Assembly: GCA_938039305.1 (NCBI GenBank) | Contig: CALHUZ010000445.1 | Location: 1-10,848, forward strand | Reading direction: 5' to 3' | DNA length: 10,848 nt | Source: an uncultured Saprospiraceae bacterium | GTDB taxonomy: Bacteria > Bacteroidota > Bacteroidia > Chitinophagales > Saprospiraceae | Shown here: positions 1-6,406 of the stretch, in pieces | Layout: every line of letters starts with the position of its first letter | Numbering within the stretch: position 1 is the stretch's first letter | Made by a program: the position numbers and the translations under genes | The notes under the pieces: generated by a model | What the model was told of the DNA's origin: nothing | What the model saw: the letters and a program-made list of their open reading frames with translations, nothing else | The model's database searches: none

Positions 1-122
1 GTACCGCCGTGCTTCTTCGCAAACAGGTAATTATATAAAGCTGTTCTGACACCGCCTATGTGAAGTGGGCCTGTTGGGCTTGGCGCAAATCGCACTCTTA
101 CATTTTTCTCCTCTGACATCAT
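1..122 (-). CDS. gltX: Glutamyl-tRNA synthetase, N-terminal fragment (cut by window edge)
   Basis: The first 40 codons of glutamyl-tRNA synthetase, which charges tRNA-Glu with glutamate in the cytoplasm. The reverse strand from 122 reads MMSEEKNVRVRFAPSPTGPL and then HIGGVRTALYNYLFAKKHGG. This contains the class I 'HIGH'-type ATP-binding signature PSPTGPLHIGG followed by the RTALYNYLFAKK helix, typical of GltX rather than GlnS. Two ATG codons in tandem (122-120 and 119-117) could each be the start. No Shine-Dalgarno is visible, as is usual in Bacteroidota. The rest of the gene, including the KMSKR-type loop and anticodon-binding domain, lies left of the window. It is divergent from the rest of the window. 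The identity is based on the very conserved N-terminus; discriminating or non-discriminating specificity cannot be judged. Confidence 0.94.
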   Translation of the reverse strand, partial: MMSEEKNVRVRFAPSPTGPLHIGGVRTALYNYLFAKKHGG

Positions 123-137
123 CTTGTATTAGGTGAG

Positions 138-145
138 CAAAGGTA
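138..145 (-). promoter_or_regulatory. Possible -7 element of the gltX promoter
   Basis: On the minus strand this reads TACCTTTG, an exact match to the Bacteroidota -7 consensus TAnnTTTG. It would give a leader of roughly ten bases before the gltX ATG at 122. No TTG (-33) is present at the expected 19-21 base spacing, so the call rests on one element only. The opposite strand of this gap has only a weak candidate for the deacetylase gene: TTG at 175-177, 21 bases, then TAGCTTAA at 199-206. Confidence 0.4.
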
Positions 146-227
146 TGGATAGTACTTATGAGCTGCTGACTTCCTTGAGAATAATTTATCGGATGCATTA
201 GCTTAAGTGTGTACCTTCATTATTAAT

Positions 228-815
228 ATGCGTAAGTACTTAATCAGGGTGCCGACATGGTCGCAACAGCTATATCCAAAGGCCATTTGGTCGGCTGAGG
301 ATTATGGTCGACAAGATGGAGATGTCTTGTATACCATAGATGATGGGCCTGATCCTGAGAGTACACCACTTTGGTTGGATCTGTTCAAGGAGCATGATAT
401 CAAAGCGATTTTCTTTCTGCTTGGCGAAAAGTGCGAACGCTATCCTGAGCTTGTGGATCGGATTAAGCAAGAAGGCCATGTCATCGGAAGTCATGGATAT
501 GCACATCTGGATGGCTGGAGAACTTCAAATATTGAATACATCAGAGATATAAAGCGCAGCCTCGACATTATTAATACTAAACTCTTTAGACCAGCATATG
601 GTAGGATGACTCGTTCTCAATATAGGTCCATCAAAGACTTCGCAGATATCATGATGTGGTCTTTGATGCCAGGGGATTTCGATGCTGATACAACCGCTGA
701 GGTTGTATCTAAAAGACTAGCACTTAAAAAGAAAGGGGATATCATCGTCCTTCATGATGATGTGGCATCATATAAAAAGTGCGCTGTGGCTATGTCTTCA
801 GATACAAATACCTAA
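228..815 (+). CDS. Short polysaccharide deacetylase (NodB-homology family)
   Basis: A 195-residue carbohydrate esterase family 4 protein that would remove acetyl groups from N-acetylated sugars in peptidoglycan or another glycan. The whole chain is the NodB-homology domain. The catalytic-base/metal motif TIDDGP is at residues 36-41 (usually TFDDGP; the Ile is slightly unusual). The zinc-binding H-x3-H is H89/H93 in SHGYAH. RPAYG is at 121-125 and the closing LHDD has H176-D177, so the catalytic set looks intact. The start at ATG 228 (MRKYLIRVP) is preferred over an upstream GTG at 207 because family members begin this way and the extra seven residues look non-homologous. There is no signal peptide or membrane segment, so export is not evident and the substrate is unknown. 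It stands alone between gltX (divergent) and the padR module. The last residues, after HDD, are shorter and less conserved than I would expect. Confidence 0.88.
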   Translation: MRKYLIRVPTWSQQLYPKAIWSAEDYGRQDGDVLYTIDDGPDPESTPLWLDLFKEHDIKAIFFLLGEKCERYPELVDRIKQEGHVIGSHGYAHLDGWRTSNIEYIRDIKRSLDIINTKLFRPAYGRMTRSQYRSIKDFADIMMWSLMPGDFDADTTAEVVSKRLALKKKGDIIVLHDDVASYKKCAVAMSSDTNT

Positions 816-836
816 ACGGTTGTCTATTAATTGACC

Positions 837-952
837 TATAGTAGGCCTATATAGTATCCTTAGGTTCATTCGTCGATGAAATGGGATAATTTATATAGTA
901 CTGTGTACTTATAAGCTACTTTGTATTGCAAGGTACTATAAGTAATACTATA
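837..952. repeat. Cluster of five TATAGTA/TACTATA heptamers upstream of padR
   Basis: The heptamer TATAGTA occurs at 837-843, 850-856 and 894-900. Its reverse complement TACTATA occurs at 934-940 and 946-952. The 894 and 934 copies extend to a perfect 8-base inverted repeat, TATAGTAC (894-901) and GTACTATA (933-940), with 31 bases between. GTACTTATAAG at 905-915 and GTACTATAAG at 933-942 form a near direct repeat. The two right-hand copies lie within and over the padR promoter. This is the pattern expected of operator sites, and an autoregulating PadR would be the natural binder, but that is inference. The heptamer differs from the ATGT/ACAT half-sites described for some PadR proteins. Confidence 0.55.
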
Positions 953-956
953 TTTG
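926..956 (+). promoter_or_regulatory. padR-pspC promoter, Bacteroidota type
   Basis: TTG at 926-928, a 20-base spacer, then TATATTTG at 949-956, an exact match to the TAnnTTTG -7 consensus at normal spacing. Transcription would start near 962, leaving a leader of about 15 bases before the ATG at 977. This is the best promoter in the window. A second TTTG at 920-923 is too far (25 bases) to fit as well. The spacer and the -7 box carry two TACTATA copies of the heptamer cluster, so a protein bound there would compete with RNA polymerase. Confidence 0.65.
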
Positions 957-976
957 TATCAGACAAACACAGTCAC

Positions 977-1369
977 ATGACCGTAGAGAATACAAAAGCG
1001 CAGATGAGAAAAGGGATATTAGAGCTCTGTGTTCTATCCATTATCTCACAAGAGGAGGCTTACCCTTCGGACATTCTCAATAAGCTAAAAGAGGCAAAAT
1101 TGATTGTGGTAGAAGGTACGATGTATCCGCTTTTATCACGACTTAAGAATGCAGAGTTGTTGAGTTATGAATGGAAAGAGTCCACTTCGGGGCCACCTCG
1201 TAAATACTATCAACTGACAGATCTGGGGCAAGAATTCTTAGAAGGTCTTTATGACACTTGGAACGATCTGAATGAGGCAGTGACAAAGACAATGATAAGT
1301 CCCAAAGCTGTAACTAAAAAAGTAGTAACCGCTGCAAAATCTGAATCAACTACAAAATCTACTAAGTAG
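977..1369 (+). CDS. PadR-family transcriptional regulator
   Basis: A 130-residue winged-helix DNA-binding protein of the PadR family, most of which are repressors. Residues 4-85 form the PadR winged helix: MRKGILELCVLSII, then AYPSDILNKLKEAK, then the recognition region VEGTMYPLLSRLKNAELLSY and the wing ESTSGPPRKYYQLTDLGQEF. Residues 86-105 give the C-terminal dimerisation helix, followed by a Lys/Thr/Ser-rich tail of about 25 residues. The start at ATG 977 (MTVENTKAQMRKG) matches the family; an upstream TTG at 926 would add 17 unrelated residues and lies inside the promoter. In Bacteroidota this type of PadR is commonly paired with a PspC-domain gene, as here with a 33-base gap, so it probably controls its own operon. 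The ligand or stress sensed is unknown. Confidence 0.92.
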   Translation: MTVENTKAQMRKGILELCVLSIISQEEAYPSDILNKLKEAKLIVVEGTMYPLLSRLKNAELLSYEWKESTSGPPRKYYQLTDLGQEFLEGLYDTWNDLNEAVTKTMISPKAVTKKVVTAAKSESTTKSTK

Positions 1370-1402
1370 ATCTTAGGATCTGCACATTTAAAAAAAACTG
1401 AC

Positions 1403-2059
1403 ATGAATAAGATATTCAACATAAATCTCGGAGGCTACCCATTCACAATAGATGATGATGCCTATCGCTCACTGGACAAGTATCTCAGTACCATAAAGAG
1501 ACACTTTTCAAAGTCAGAAGGATGTGATGACATCATATCAGATATCGAAATTAGAATAGCAGAACTATTCAATGAGCACTTGAAAGGGCAGCCTATCGTG
1601 GGATTGAGAGAGGTAGATAAGGTCATGGCTGTCATGGGTACTCCTGAAGAATTTGGAGCTACAGAGGAAGAGGATGTCAAGAGTAGTCGAGCAGAACATA
1701 GTTCGCATAAGAACACAAGTGATAGTGGTATCAAGACAGGCAAGAGATTCTTTAGAGATCCAGATAATAAGATCATAGGTGGTGTTTCCGCTGGATTATC
1801 ATCATACTTTGGAATTCAGGATCCTATCTGGATAAGACTACTTTTCGCCTTAGGATTTATAACGGGACTTGGAGTTATGCTTTATCTGATACTATGGATA
1901 GCCATACCAGAAGCTCAGACATCAGGAGATAAGCTCGCGATGAAAGGAGAGAAGATTGATGTGACTAACATTGCTCGAAAAGTTGAAGAAGAAATGAATA
2001 ATCTCGCTGATACGATCAGCGAAATGACCAAAGAGTTTAAATCAAAAAAAAAGCCCTAA
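1403..2059 (+). CDS. PspC-domain membrane protein, N-terminal piece
   Basis: 218 residues. Residues 1-85 are the cytoplasmic region common in Bacteroidota PspC proteins (FNINLGGYPFTIDDDAY, then IISDIEIRIAELF, then VMGTPEEFG). A polar linker follows (about 86-115). The PspC domain is at about 117-170: RDPDNKIIGGVSAGLSSYFG, then DPIWIRLLF and a membrane segment ending LYLILWIAIPEA. Residues 171-213 form a charged, probably helical tail. The family is linked to phage-shock/envelope stress responses. Bacteroidota homologues of this layout are usually much longer, continuing into further membrane segments and an extracytoplasmic domain, which here are found in the next frame. The reading frame ends TCA AAA AAA AAG CCC TAA, on an A9 tract. 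I regard this as the first half of one ancestral gene. It lies 33 bases after padR, behind an A8 tract (1390-1397). Confidence 0.88.
   Translation: MNKIFNINLGGYPFTIDDDAYRSLDKYLSTIKRHFSKSEGCDDIISDIEIRIAELFNEHLKGQPIVGLREVDKVMAVMGTPEEFGATEEEDVKSSRAEHSSHKNTSDSGIKTGKRFFRDPDNKIIGGVSAGLSSYFGIQDPIWIRLLFALGFITGLGVMLYLILWIAIPEAQTSGDKLAMKGEKIDVTNIARKVEEEMNNLADTISEMTKEFKSKKKP
2044..2059 (+). other. A9 tract with A AAA AAG slippery heptamer joining the two PspC pieces
   Basis: A2044-A2052 is a run of nine A's. In the upstream frame it contains A AAA AAG at 2047-2053, the same heptamer that drives -1 frameshifting in enterobacterial dnaX, and the zero-frame stop TAA follows at 2057. The -1 frame is blocked by TAA at 2038-2040, so both frames are open together only at about 2041-2056, which is where the run lies. 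A -1 slip, or one extra A in the transcript or genome, continues as KALTPELKTKG into the next reading frame and gives a single protein of 525 residues. Runs of this length also favour RNA polymerase slippage and sequencing indels, so the mechanism is open. Confidence 0.6.
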
Positions 2060-2074
2060 CCCCAGAGCTTAAAA

Positions 2075-2111
2075 CCAAAGGCATGATGTCCAAAGTGATA
2101 TCATCCTTTGG
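2075..2111 (+). promoter_or_regulatory. Long hairpin enclosing the ATG ATG of the second PspC piece
   Basis: CCAAAGG (2075-2081) pairs with CCTTTGG (2105-2111). After a bulged C2082, ATGAT (2083-2087) pairs with ATCAT (2100-2104), and G-T plus T-A pairs extend it to an 8-base loop (2090-2097). The stem has about 14 pairs with one bulge and one wobble. Both possible start codons of the second piece (2083 and 2086) are in the 5' arm, so folded mRNA would hide them. The stem starts 21 bases after the slippery heptamer, further than the usual 5-9 bases for a frameshift stimulator, so a role in frameshifting is less clear. It could also be chance within coding sequence. Confidence 0.45.
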
Positions 2112-2979
2112 CCAATTCATAGCATCAGCCGTTAGTTTTGTAGTATATATAGTAAGTAGATTTGTAAAAGTGATAGCCCTGATAGTGATTGGGGCTATCG
2201 CTATTTTTGTGTTGGGAGTTATTATTTCTGGACATATAGGGCTGCCTTATATCACACTTATCACTCCACATCCTGCTATCAGCGGTTATATAGGTTTCTA
2301 TGCTGGACTAATCGCTTTTCTAATTGTACCCTTGATTATCCTTGTAAAATTAGCAACTCGGATGATATGGAAATATCGACCTTCTTATAGGTTTAAGCAT
2401 ACGGTCTCTGCTGTTTGGATTTTATCTTTTATCATGTTCTTATTAACAACTGCTTTTACGGCCAGAAACTTCTTGCACCAGACTTCTATGAGCGAGACAA
2501 TTTCGGAAGTGCAGTATGTACCTTCTGAACCGTTACAAATTGACATAAGACGATCTAATGCTGATCGCAAATTTGGATTACATCTCGGGCATTCTGTTTT
2601 CGCGAATGGAAAAATGTTTTGCGATGATGTAAAAGTGGATTTCATTCCGGCGAAGGATGACAAGATGAAGATTGTAAAAACAACTTTTAGCAGAGGTCTG
2701 AATGATAAAGCTGCTATGCGTAATCTTTCCTATCCGTCGCATAATTTTTCATTGTCTGATAACAGCTTACTGATCGACGATCACTATAAGATAGACAAGC
2801 AAGATAAGTATAGGGCACAGCGCTTTCACTATGTTGTTTCGTTACCATTGGGTACTGAAATAGATCTTAATCGGTCATCTTCGATATTCAGTCACCGAGA
2901 GCTAAGATGGGGCAGTACGGCTACTGATACTACTTGGGTAATGACCGAATTTGGGTTACAATCATCTGCTGAAGGATAA
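2083..2979 (+). CDS. PspC-associated membrane protein, C-terminal piece
   Basis: 298 residues from ATG 2083. Hydrophobic segments lie at about 13-50 (one long or two short spans), 66-92 and 108-128, then a soluble region of about 165 residues with no recognised catalytic motif, presumably outside the cytoplasm. It ends WVMTEFGLQSSAEG. This series of membrane segments followed by a soluble domain is what normally follows the PspC domain within single, longer Bacteroidota proteins. I therefore read it as the second half of the gene at 1403-2059, in the -1 frame relative to it. The frame is open upstream to 2041, so a frameshift at the A9 tract would fuse the two without any stop. Independent translation from ATG 2083 or 2086 is possible but these codons lie in a hairpin and lack a ribosome-binding site. 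It is either a separate subunit, the product of slippage, or a casualty of a one-base indel. Confidence 0.75.
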   Translation: MMSKVISSFGQFIASAVSFVVYIVSRFVKVIALIVIGAIAIFVLGVIISGHIGLPYITLITPHPAISGYIGFYAGLIAFLIVPLIILVKLATRMIWKYRPSYRFKHTVSAVWILSFIMFLLTTAFTARNFLHQTSMSETISEVQYVPSEPLQIDIRRSNADRKFGLHLGHSVFANGKMFCDDVKVDFIPAKDDKMKIVKTTFSRGLNDKAAMRNLSYPSHNFSLSDNSLLIDDHYKIDKQDKYRAQRFHYVVSLPLGTEIDLNRSSSIFSHRELRWGSTATDTTWVMTEFGLQSSAEG

Positions 2980-3041
2980 CATTTACTTCAAGTGATAAAA
3001 ATCTTAGATAATACCATCTGGTACTTGTCTGTTATACTCCC

Positions 3042-3950
3042 ATGTCTTGGAAAGTGTACACTCAAGGGTTTAAGGCCTACCTCATGCTTGAAAAGGGCCT
3101 ATCCGAGCATAGCATCAGTGCCTATGAGGACGATGTACAGAAGTTAGAATCATGGGCTAAAGAGTTTGCTTCTGGGATGTCACCTACGGATATCGTTTAC
3201 GACGACTTGGCCTCTTTTGTGATGTGGATCAATAAGATAGGGCTAGGCAGCAAAAGCCAAGCTCGCATCATAAGTGGGATAAGAGCATTCTTCAAGTATA
3301 TGTTAATGGAGGACTTAGTAAAAGACGATCCATCTGAATTGCTTGAAGGACCTAGGTTAAAAAGAAAGATACCTGATGTGTTGTCGCAGGAGGAGATAAC
3401 CGAAACCATCGAAGCTATCGATCTGAGTCATCCACAAGGACACAGAAATAGAGCTATTCTTGAGACTCTTTATGCTTGTGGATTGAGGGTGTCAGAGTTG
3501 GTTAATCTACGTATCAGCCAATATTTTCCAGATATGAGTTTAGTCCGGGTCATCGGAAAGGCTGATAAAGAAAGGATCATACCGATCGGTCAAGATGCCA
3601 TCAAGTTCATAGACTACTATCTGAATCACGATAGGGCTCAACTACCTAAGATCGCAGAAGGCCACGAAGATTATATATTTCTAAATCGACGAGGTAAAAA
3701 GCTATCTCGGGTGATGATTTTTATGATTATCAAAGAGGTAGTGGCTTTGGCTGGCATAGATAAGAAGGTGAGTCCGCATACTTTCCGACATTCGTTTGCA
3801 ACACATCTGGTCGAAGGAGGTGCTGACTTGAAGGCTGTGCAAGATATGCTTGGCCATGAGTCGATAACAACCACGGAGATCTATACTCATTTAGATACGC
3901 AGTATCTTCGTGATACAATATTGAATTTTCATCCTCGCAATAAGAAGTGA
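3042..3950 (+). CDS. xerD: Site-specific tyrosine recombinase XerD
   Basis: A 302-residue tyrosine recombinase, the usual length for XerC/XerD, which resolves chromosome dimers at dif during division. Residues 1-95 are the SAM-like core-binding domain (FKAYLMLEKGLSEHSISAYE). Residues 110-295 are the catalytic domain with every active-site residue present: R149 (ACGLRVSEL), K173 (GKADKER), H246 and R249 (HTFRHSFATHL), H272 (LGHES) and the nucleophile Y281 (EIYTHLD). The start at ATG 3042 (MSWKVYTQGF) matches Bacteroidota XerD. Being chromosomal, full-length and beside housekeeping genes, it is more likely XerD than a mobile-element integrase; separation from XerC rests on overall resemblance only. 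No clear promoter was found in the 62-base gap ahead, although a small palindrome (TACCA-TC-TGGTA, 3012-3023) sits there. Its stop overlaps the next start in GTGA. Confidence 0.9.
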   Translation: MSWKVYTQGFKAYLMLEKGLSEHSISAYEDDVQKLESWAKEFASGMSPTDIVYDDLASFVMWINKIGLGSKSQARIISGIRAFFKYMLMEDLVKDDPSELLEGPRLKRKIPDVLSQEEITETIEAIDLSHPQGHRNRAILETLYACGLRVSELVNLRISQYFPDMSLVRVIGKADKERIIPIGQDAIKFIDYYLNHDRAQLPKIAEGHEDYIFLNRRGKKLSRVMIFMIIKEVVALAGIDKKVSPHTFRHSFATHLVEGGADLKAVQDMLGHESITTTEIYTHLDTQYLRDTILNFHPRNKK

Positions 3951-5647
3951 AAAAATATTTTAGCATTCATATTTTCCTGCTGAGCGTTATGGTAGCCATG
4001 CTATCAGCCGCTTGTGCTAACCAAGTTCCGCTTACGGGTGGGCCCAAAGATGAGGTGCCGCCACAGCTTGATACCATCAAGTCCAAGCGTAACTATATTA
4101 CCGAGTTTACGAAACAGGATATCGATCTATACTTCAATGAATATGTAGATCTAAAAGATGGAGCCAAGCAGATCGTCATTAGCCCACCTCTTGAAAATCC
4201 ACCTAAGATATCGAGTAGACTAAAGAAGCTATCGATAGCATTTGCTGATGAGGAGATATTAAAGGACGATGCAACTTATGTCATCAATTTTGGAAAAGCG
4301 ATTAGAGATTTCACAGAATCTAATGTGCTCCAAAACTATACTTATGTCTTTTCAACAGGTACTTATATAGACTCTCTCAGTTTATCAGGGAAGGTTAAAG
4401 ATGCCAAGACGGGAAAGCCAAAAGAAGATGCATTGATCTTGCTTTATATAGAAAACAGAGATTCTATCATTTATCAAGAGAGGCCTTTCTACTTTGCTAG
4501 AACAGATGAGGAAGGGAATTATAGAATCAATAATTTAAGGCCAGATACCTTTAAAGTGATGGCTCTTTTAGATGAGAACCTGAACTATCTATATGATCCA
4601 GGGATTGAGGAAATAGGTTTTTTAGATTCGGTTATTATACTCCGAGATACACTAACAAGTGGTATCAATCTCGAGATATTTAAAGAAGCGGATCAGGCGA
4701 GTTATAAAAGCTACGATGTGTTATCGCAAGGTAAGGCAAGAGTAGATTTTGAAGGAATTGTTGATTCAAGCAGCATCAGGTTGATTGATACCGTTGATCA
4801 CTTGATCACATATGAGGAGGATGCCTCTTCATTGCTCTTGTGGTATCGACCCAGAGGTATTAAATCTTTAAGCTACGAAGTGCAGAGAAGGGGAATATTA
4901 GACACTGTACAGTTAAGAGTTAATACGAGAAACATAGATACCCTTGAAGGAAATATATCGATGACTGGACCGAAGCATAGCGCAAAGATCGGTCTTCATC
5001 CCGCTTTGCCGTTATCGTTAGGATTTGATCGCCCAGTGGCAAATGTAAATCCTGCATTCATTACTCTTGTGGATACGCTGGGTCGGGATACTCTGTCATA
5101 TGGCTTAGACACAATGGAAGAGGCTACAATGACAGTTGCTTTAAGAAGTGAATGGCCAGTTGAGAAAGTACTGAGATTAACCATGCTTCCTGGAGCTATA
5201 ACAGATTACTATGGCAAGAGCCATGACACGATCGAGTCCTATGTAAGAATTGCACAAGAGTCTGACTTTGGAACGATTGAGCTGAGTATGGTAAATTTTG
5301 ACTCTATTAATTATGTCCTTATTCTAGAGAAAGATGATAAGAGAATAAGTAGAGTTAATTTCGATGGTGCAGTTGCATCGTCTGAAGATATCATCACATT
5401 TGAAAGACTGCCACCCGGAGACTACAAAGTGAATATCATCTTCGATGAAGTGCCTAATGGAAGATGGGACCCAGGAGACTATTTAGATAAAAGACAATCC
5501 GAATCTATATACGAGCTATCTTTAGCTGCATTACGGGCCAATTGGGTTTTGGAAGAACAAATTAATATCGGTAATCTATCACAACCCAGACCTTCTACAG
5601 ATGAGATCAAAGACCTCTTAAAGATGAATAGAAAGGAGGGTCGTTAA
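3947..5647 (+). CDS. Ig-like-domain lipoprotein (Bacteroidota 'PTGGPKD' family)
   Basis: A 566-residue predicted lipoprotein. The signal peptide (1-22) ends LSAAC with the lipidated cysteine at C23, followed by the family hallmark PLTGGPKDEVPPQ (28-40). Residues about 37-137 are a bacterial Ig-like (Big_5/SbsA-type) domain. Residues about 142-210 resemble a carboxypeptidase-regulatory-like beta-sandwich (GKVKDAKTGKPKEDALILLY, then GNYRINNLRPDTFKVMALLD). The C-terminus has another such repeat with PPGDYKVNIIFD and NGRWDPGDYLDKRQ (about 483-516). It has no enzymatic motif and is likely an envelope structural or assembly factor, probably on the periplasmic or outer-membrane side; the exact role of the family is unknown to me. 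The GTG start at 3947 overlaps the xerD stop by four bases, implying coupled translation, and lptB follows after 12 bases. Odd: it ends over a perfect AGGAGG (5634-5639). Confidence 0.85.
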   Translation: MKKYFSIHIFLLSVMVAMLSAACANQVPLTGGPKDEVPPQLDTIKSKRNYITEFTKQDIDLYFNEYVDLKDGAKQIVISPPLENPPKISSRLKKLSIAFADEEILKDDATYVINFGKAIRDFTESNVLQNYTYVFSTGTYIDSLSLSGKVKDAKTGKPKEDALILLYIENRDSIIYQERPFYFARTDEEGNYRINNLRPDTFKVMALLDENLNYLYDPGIEEIGFLDSVIILRDTLTSGINLEIFKEADQASYKSYDVLSQGKARVDFEGIVDSSSIRLIDTVDHLITYEEDASSLLLWYRPRGIKSLSYEVQRRGILDTVQLRVNTRNIDTLEGNISMTGPKHSAKIGLHPALPLSLGFDRPVANVNPAFITLVDTLGRDTLSYGLDTMEEATMTVALRSEWPVEKVLRLTMLPGAITDYYGKSHDTIESYVRIAQESDFGTIELSMVNFDSINYVLILEKDDKRISRVNFDGAVASSEDIITFERLPPGDYKVNIIFDEVPNGRWDPGDYLDKRQSESIYELSLAALRANWVLEEQINIGNLSQPRPSTDEIKDLLKMNRKEGR

Positions 5648-5659
5648 AATGTTAGGACT

Positions 5660-6406
5660 ATGATGACATTGCGTACAGATAAATTGGTGAAGAGTTATGG
5701 CGGCAGAGAAGTCGTCAAGCAAGTATCTGTGCAAGTTCAACAAGGAGAGATCGTAGGGCTTTTAGGTCCTAACGGAGCAGGAAAGACTACTACATTCTAT
5801 ATGACGGTTGGCTTTGTACAACCTGACAAAGGAGCGGTATATCTTGATGATACAGAGATAACTAATCTCGCAATGTACAAGAGAGCACGAATGGGTATAG
5901 GCTATCTTCCCCAAGAAGCCTCGGTGTTTAGAAAGCTTACTGTTGAAGACAATCTAAAGGCTGTTTTAGAGATGACAAAATTGTCCAAAGCTGATCAAGA
6001 GATACGCAAAGAGACTTTGCTTGAAGAGTTTGGACTTGAGAAAGTAAGAAAGAATTTGGGCAATTCTCTTTCAGGAGGAGAGCGCAGGAGAACTGAGATA
6101 GCAAGGGCATTGGCTTCTGATCCAAAGTTCATTTTGTTGGATGAGCCTTTCGCGGGTATCGATCCAATAGCGGTAGAAGACATACAACAGATCGTAGCGA
6201 AGTTGAAGATGAAGAATATCGGCATCCTCATAACCGATCACAATGTACAAGAGACGCTTAGTATTATAGATCGAGCATATTTGATGTTCGAAGGAAACAT
6301 ATTAATGGATGGTTCTGCGGAAGAGCTTGCTGCTGATGAGATGGTCCGAAGAGTATACTTAGGTCAGAACTTTGAATTAAGAAAGAAAGTAAAGGATCTT
6401 GGTTAA
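5660..6406 (+). CDS. lptB: LPS export ABC transporter ATP-binding protein LptB
   Basis: A 248-residue ABC ATPase that powers the LptBFGC machine moving lipopolysaccharide from the inner membrane to the Lpt bridge. Motifs in order: Walker A GPNGAGKT (36-43), the LptB-typical TTTFYMTVGFVQPD just after, Q-loop Q85 in GYLPQEASVFRKLTVEDNL, signature LSGGERRR (137-144), Walker B FILLDEP with E162, and H-loop H194 in ITDHNVQETL. The GERRR signature and the YLPQEASVFRKL segment distinguish it from the related livF/livG group. ATG 5660 or the adjacent ATG 5663 may be the start; the second gives the more usual N-terminus. lptF/G/C are not in this window. The neighbours are envelope lipoproteins, and it shares the same tight cluster from xerD onward. 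The downstream lipoprotein start overlaps its 3' end by eight bases. Confidence 0.94.
   Translation: MMTLRTDKLVKSYGGREVVKQVSVQVQQGEIVGLLGPNGAGKTTTFYMTVGFVQPDKGAVYLDDTEITNLAMYKRARMGIGYLPQEASVFRKLTVEDNLKAVLEMTKLSKADQEIRKETLLEEFGLEKVRKNLGNSLSGGERRRTEIARALASDPKFILLDEPFAGIDPIAVEDIQQIVAKLKMKNIGILITDHNVQETLSIIDRAYLMFEGNILMDGSAEELAADEMVRRVYLGQNFELRKKVKDLG

Noticed and set aside
207..227. GTG start seven codons upstream for the polysaccharide deacetylase
   Set aside because: The added residues have no family likeness; ATG 228 gives the standard MRKYLIR start.
835..864. Imperfect hairpins (CCTA-TAG-TAGG; TAGGCCTA; CCTTAGG) as a terminator of the deacetylase gene
   Set aside because: Short, mismatched stems without a following T run; the heptamer copies explain much of the symmetry.
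926..976. TTG start giving a 147-residue PadR
   Set aside because: The TTG is better explained as the -33 promoter element, and the added 17 residues precede the normal PadR N-terminus.
1390..1397. A8 tract before the first PspC piece as a second slippage site
   Set aside because: It lies in the 33-base noncoding gap after the padR stop, so a length change would not alter a reading frame.
3012..3023. Palindrome TACCA-TC-TGGTA upstream of xerD
   Set aside because: Only five base pairs with a 2-base centre and no promoter element in register; noted but too weak as a site.
3042..3950. Integrase of a mobile element rather than XerD
   Set aside because: Length and motifs match XerD, neighbours are housekeeping and envelope genes, and no attachment repeats or phage genes were seen.
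3671..3966. Several minus-strand open frames opposite the end of xerD
   Set aside because: They mirror the conserved catalytic region of xerD and encode no recognisable protein.
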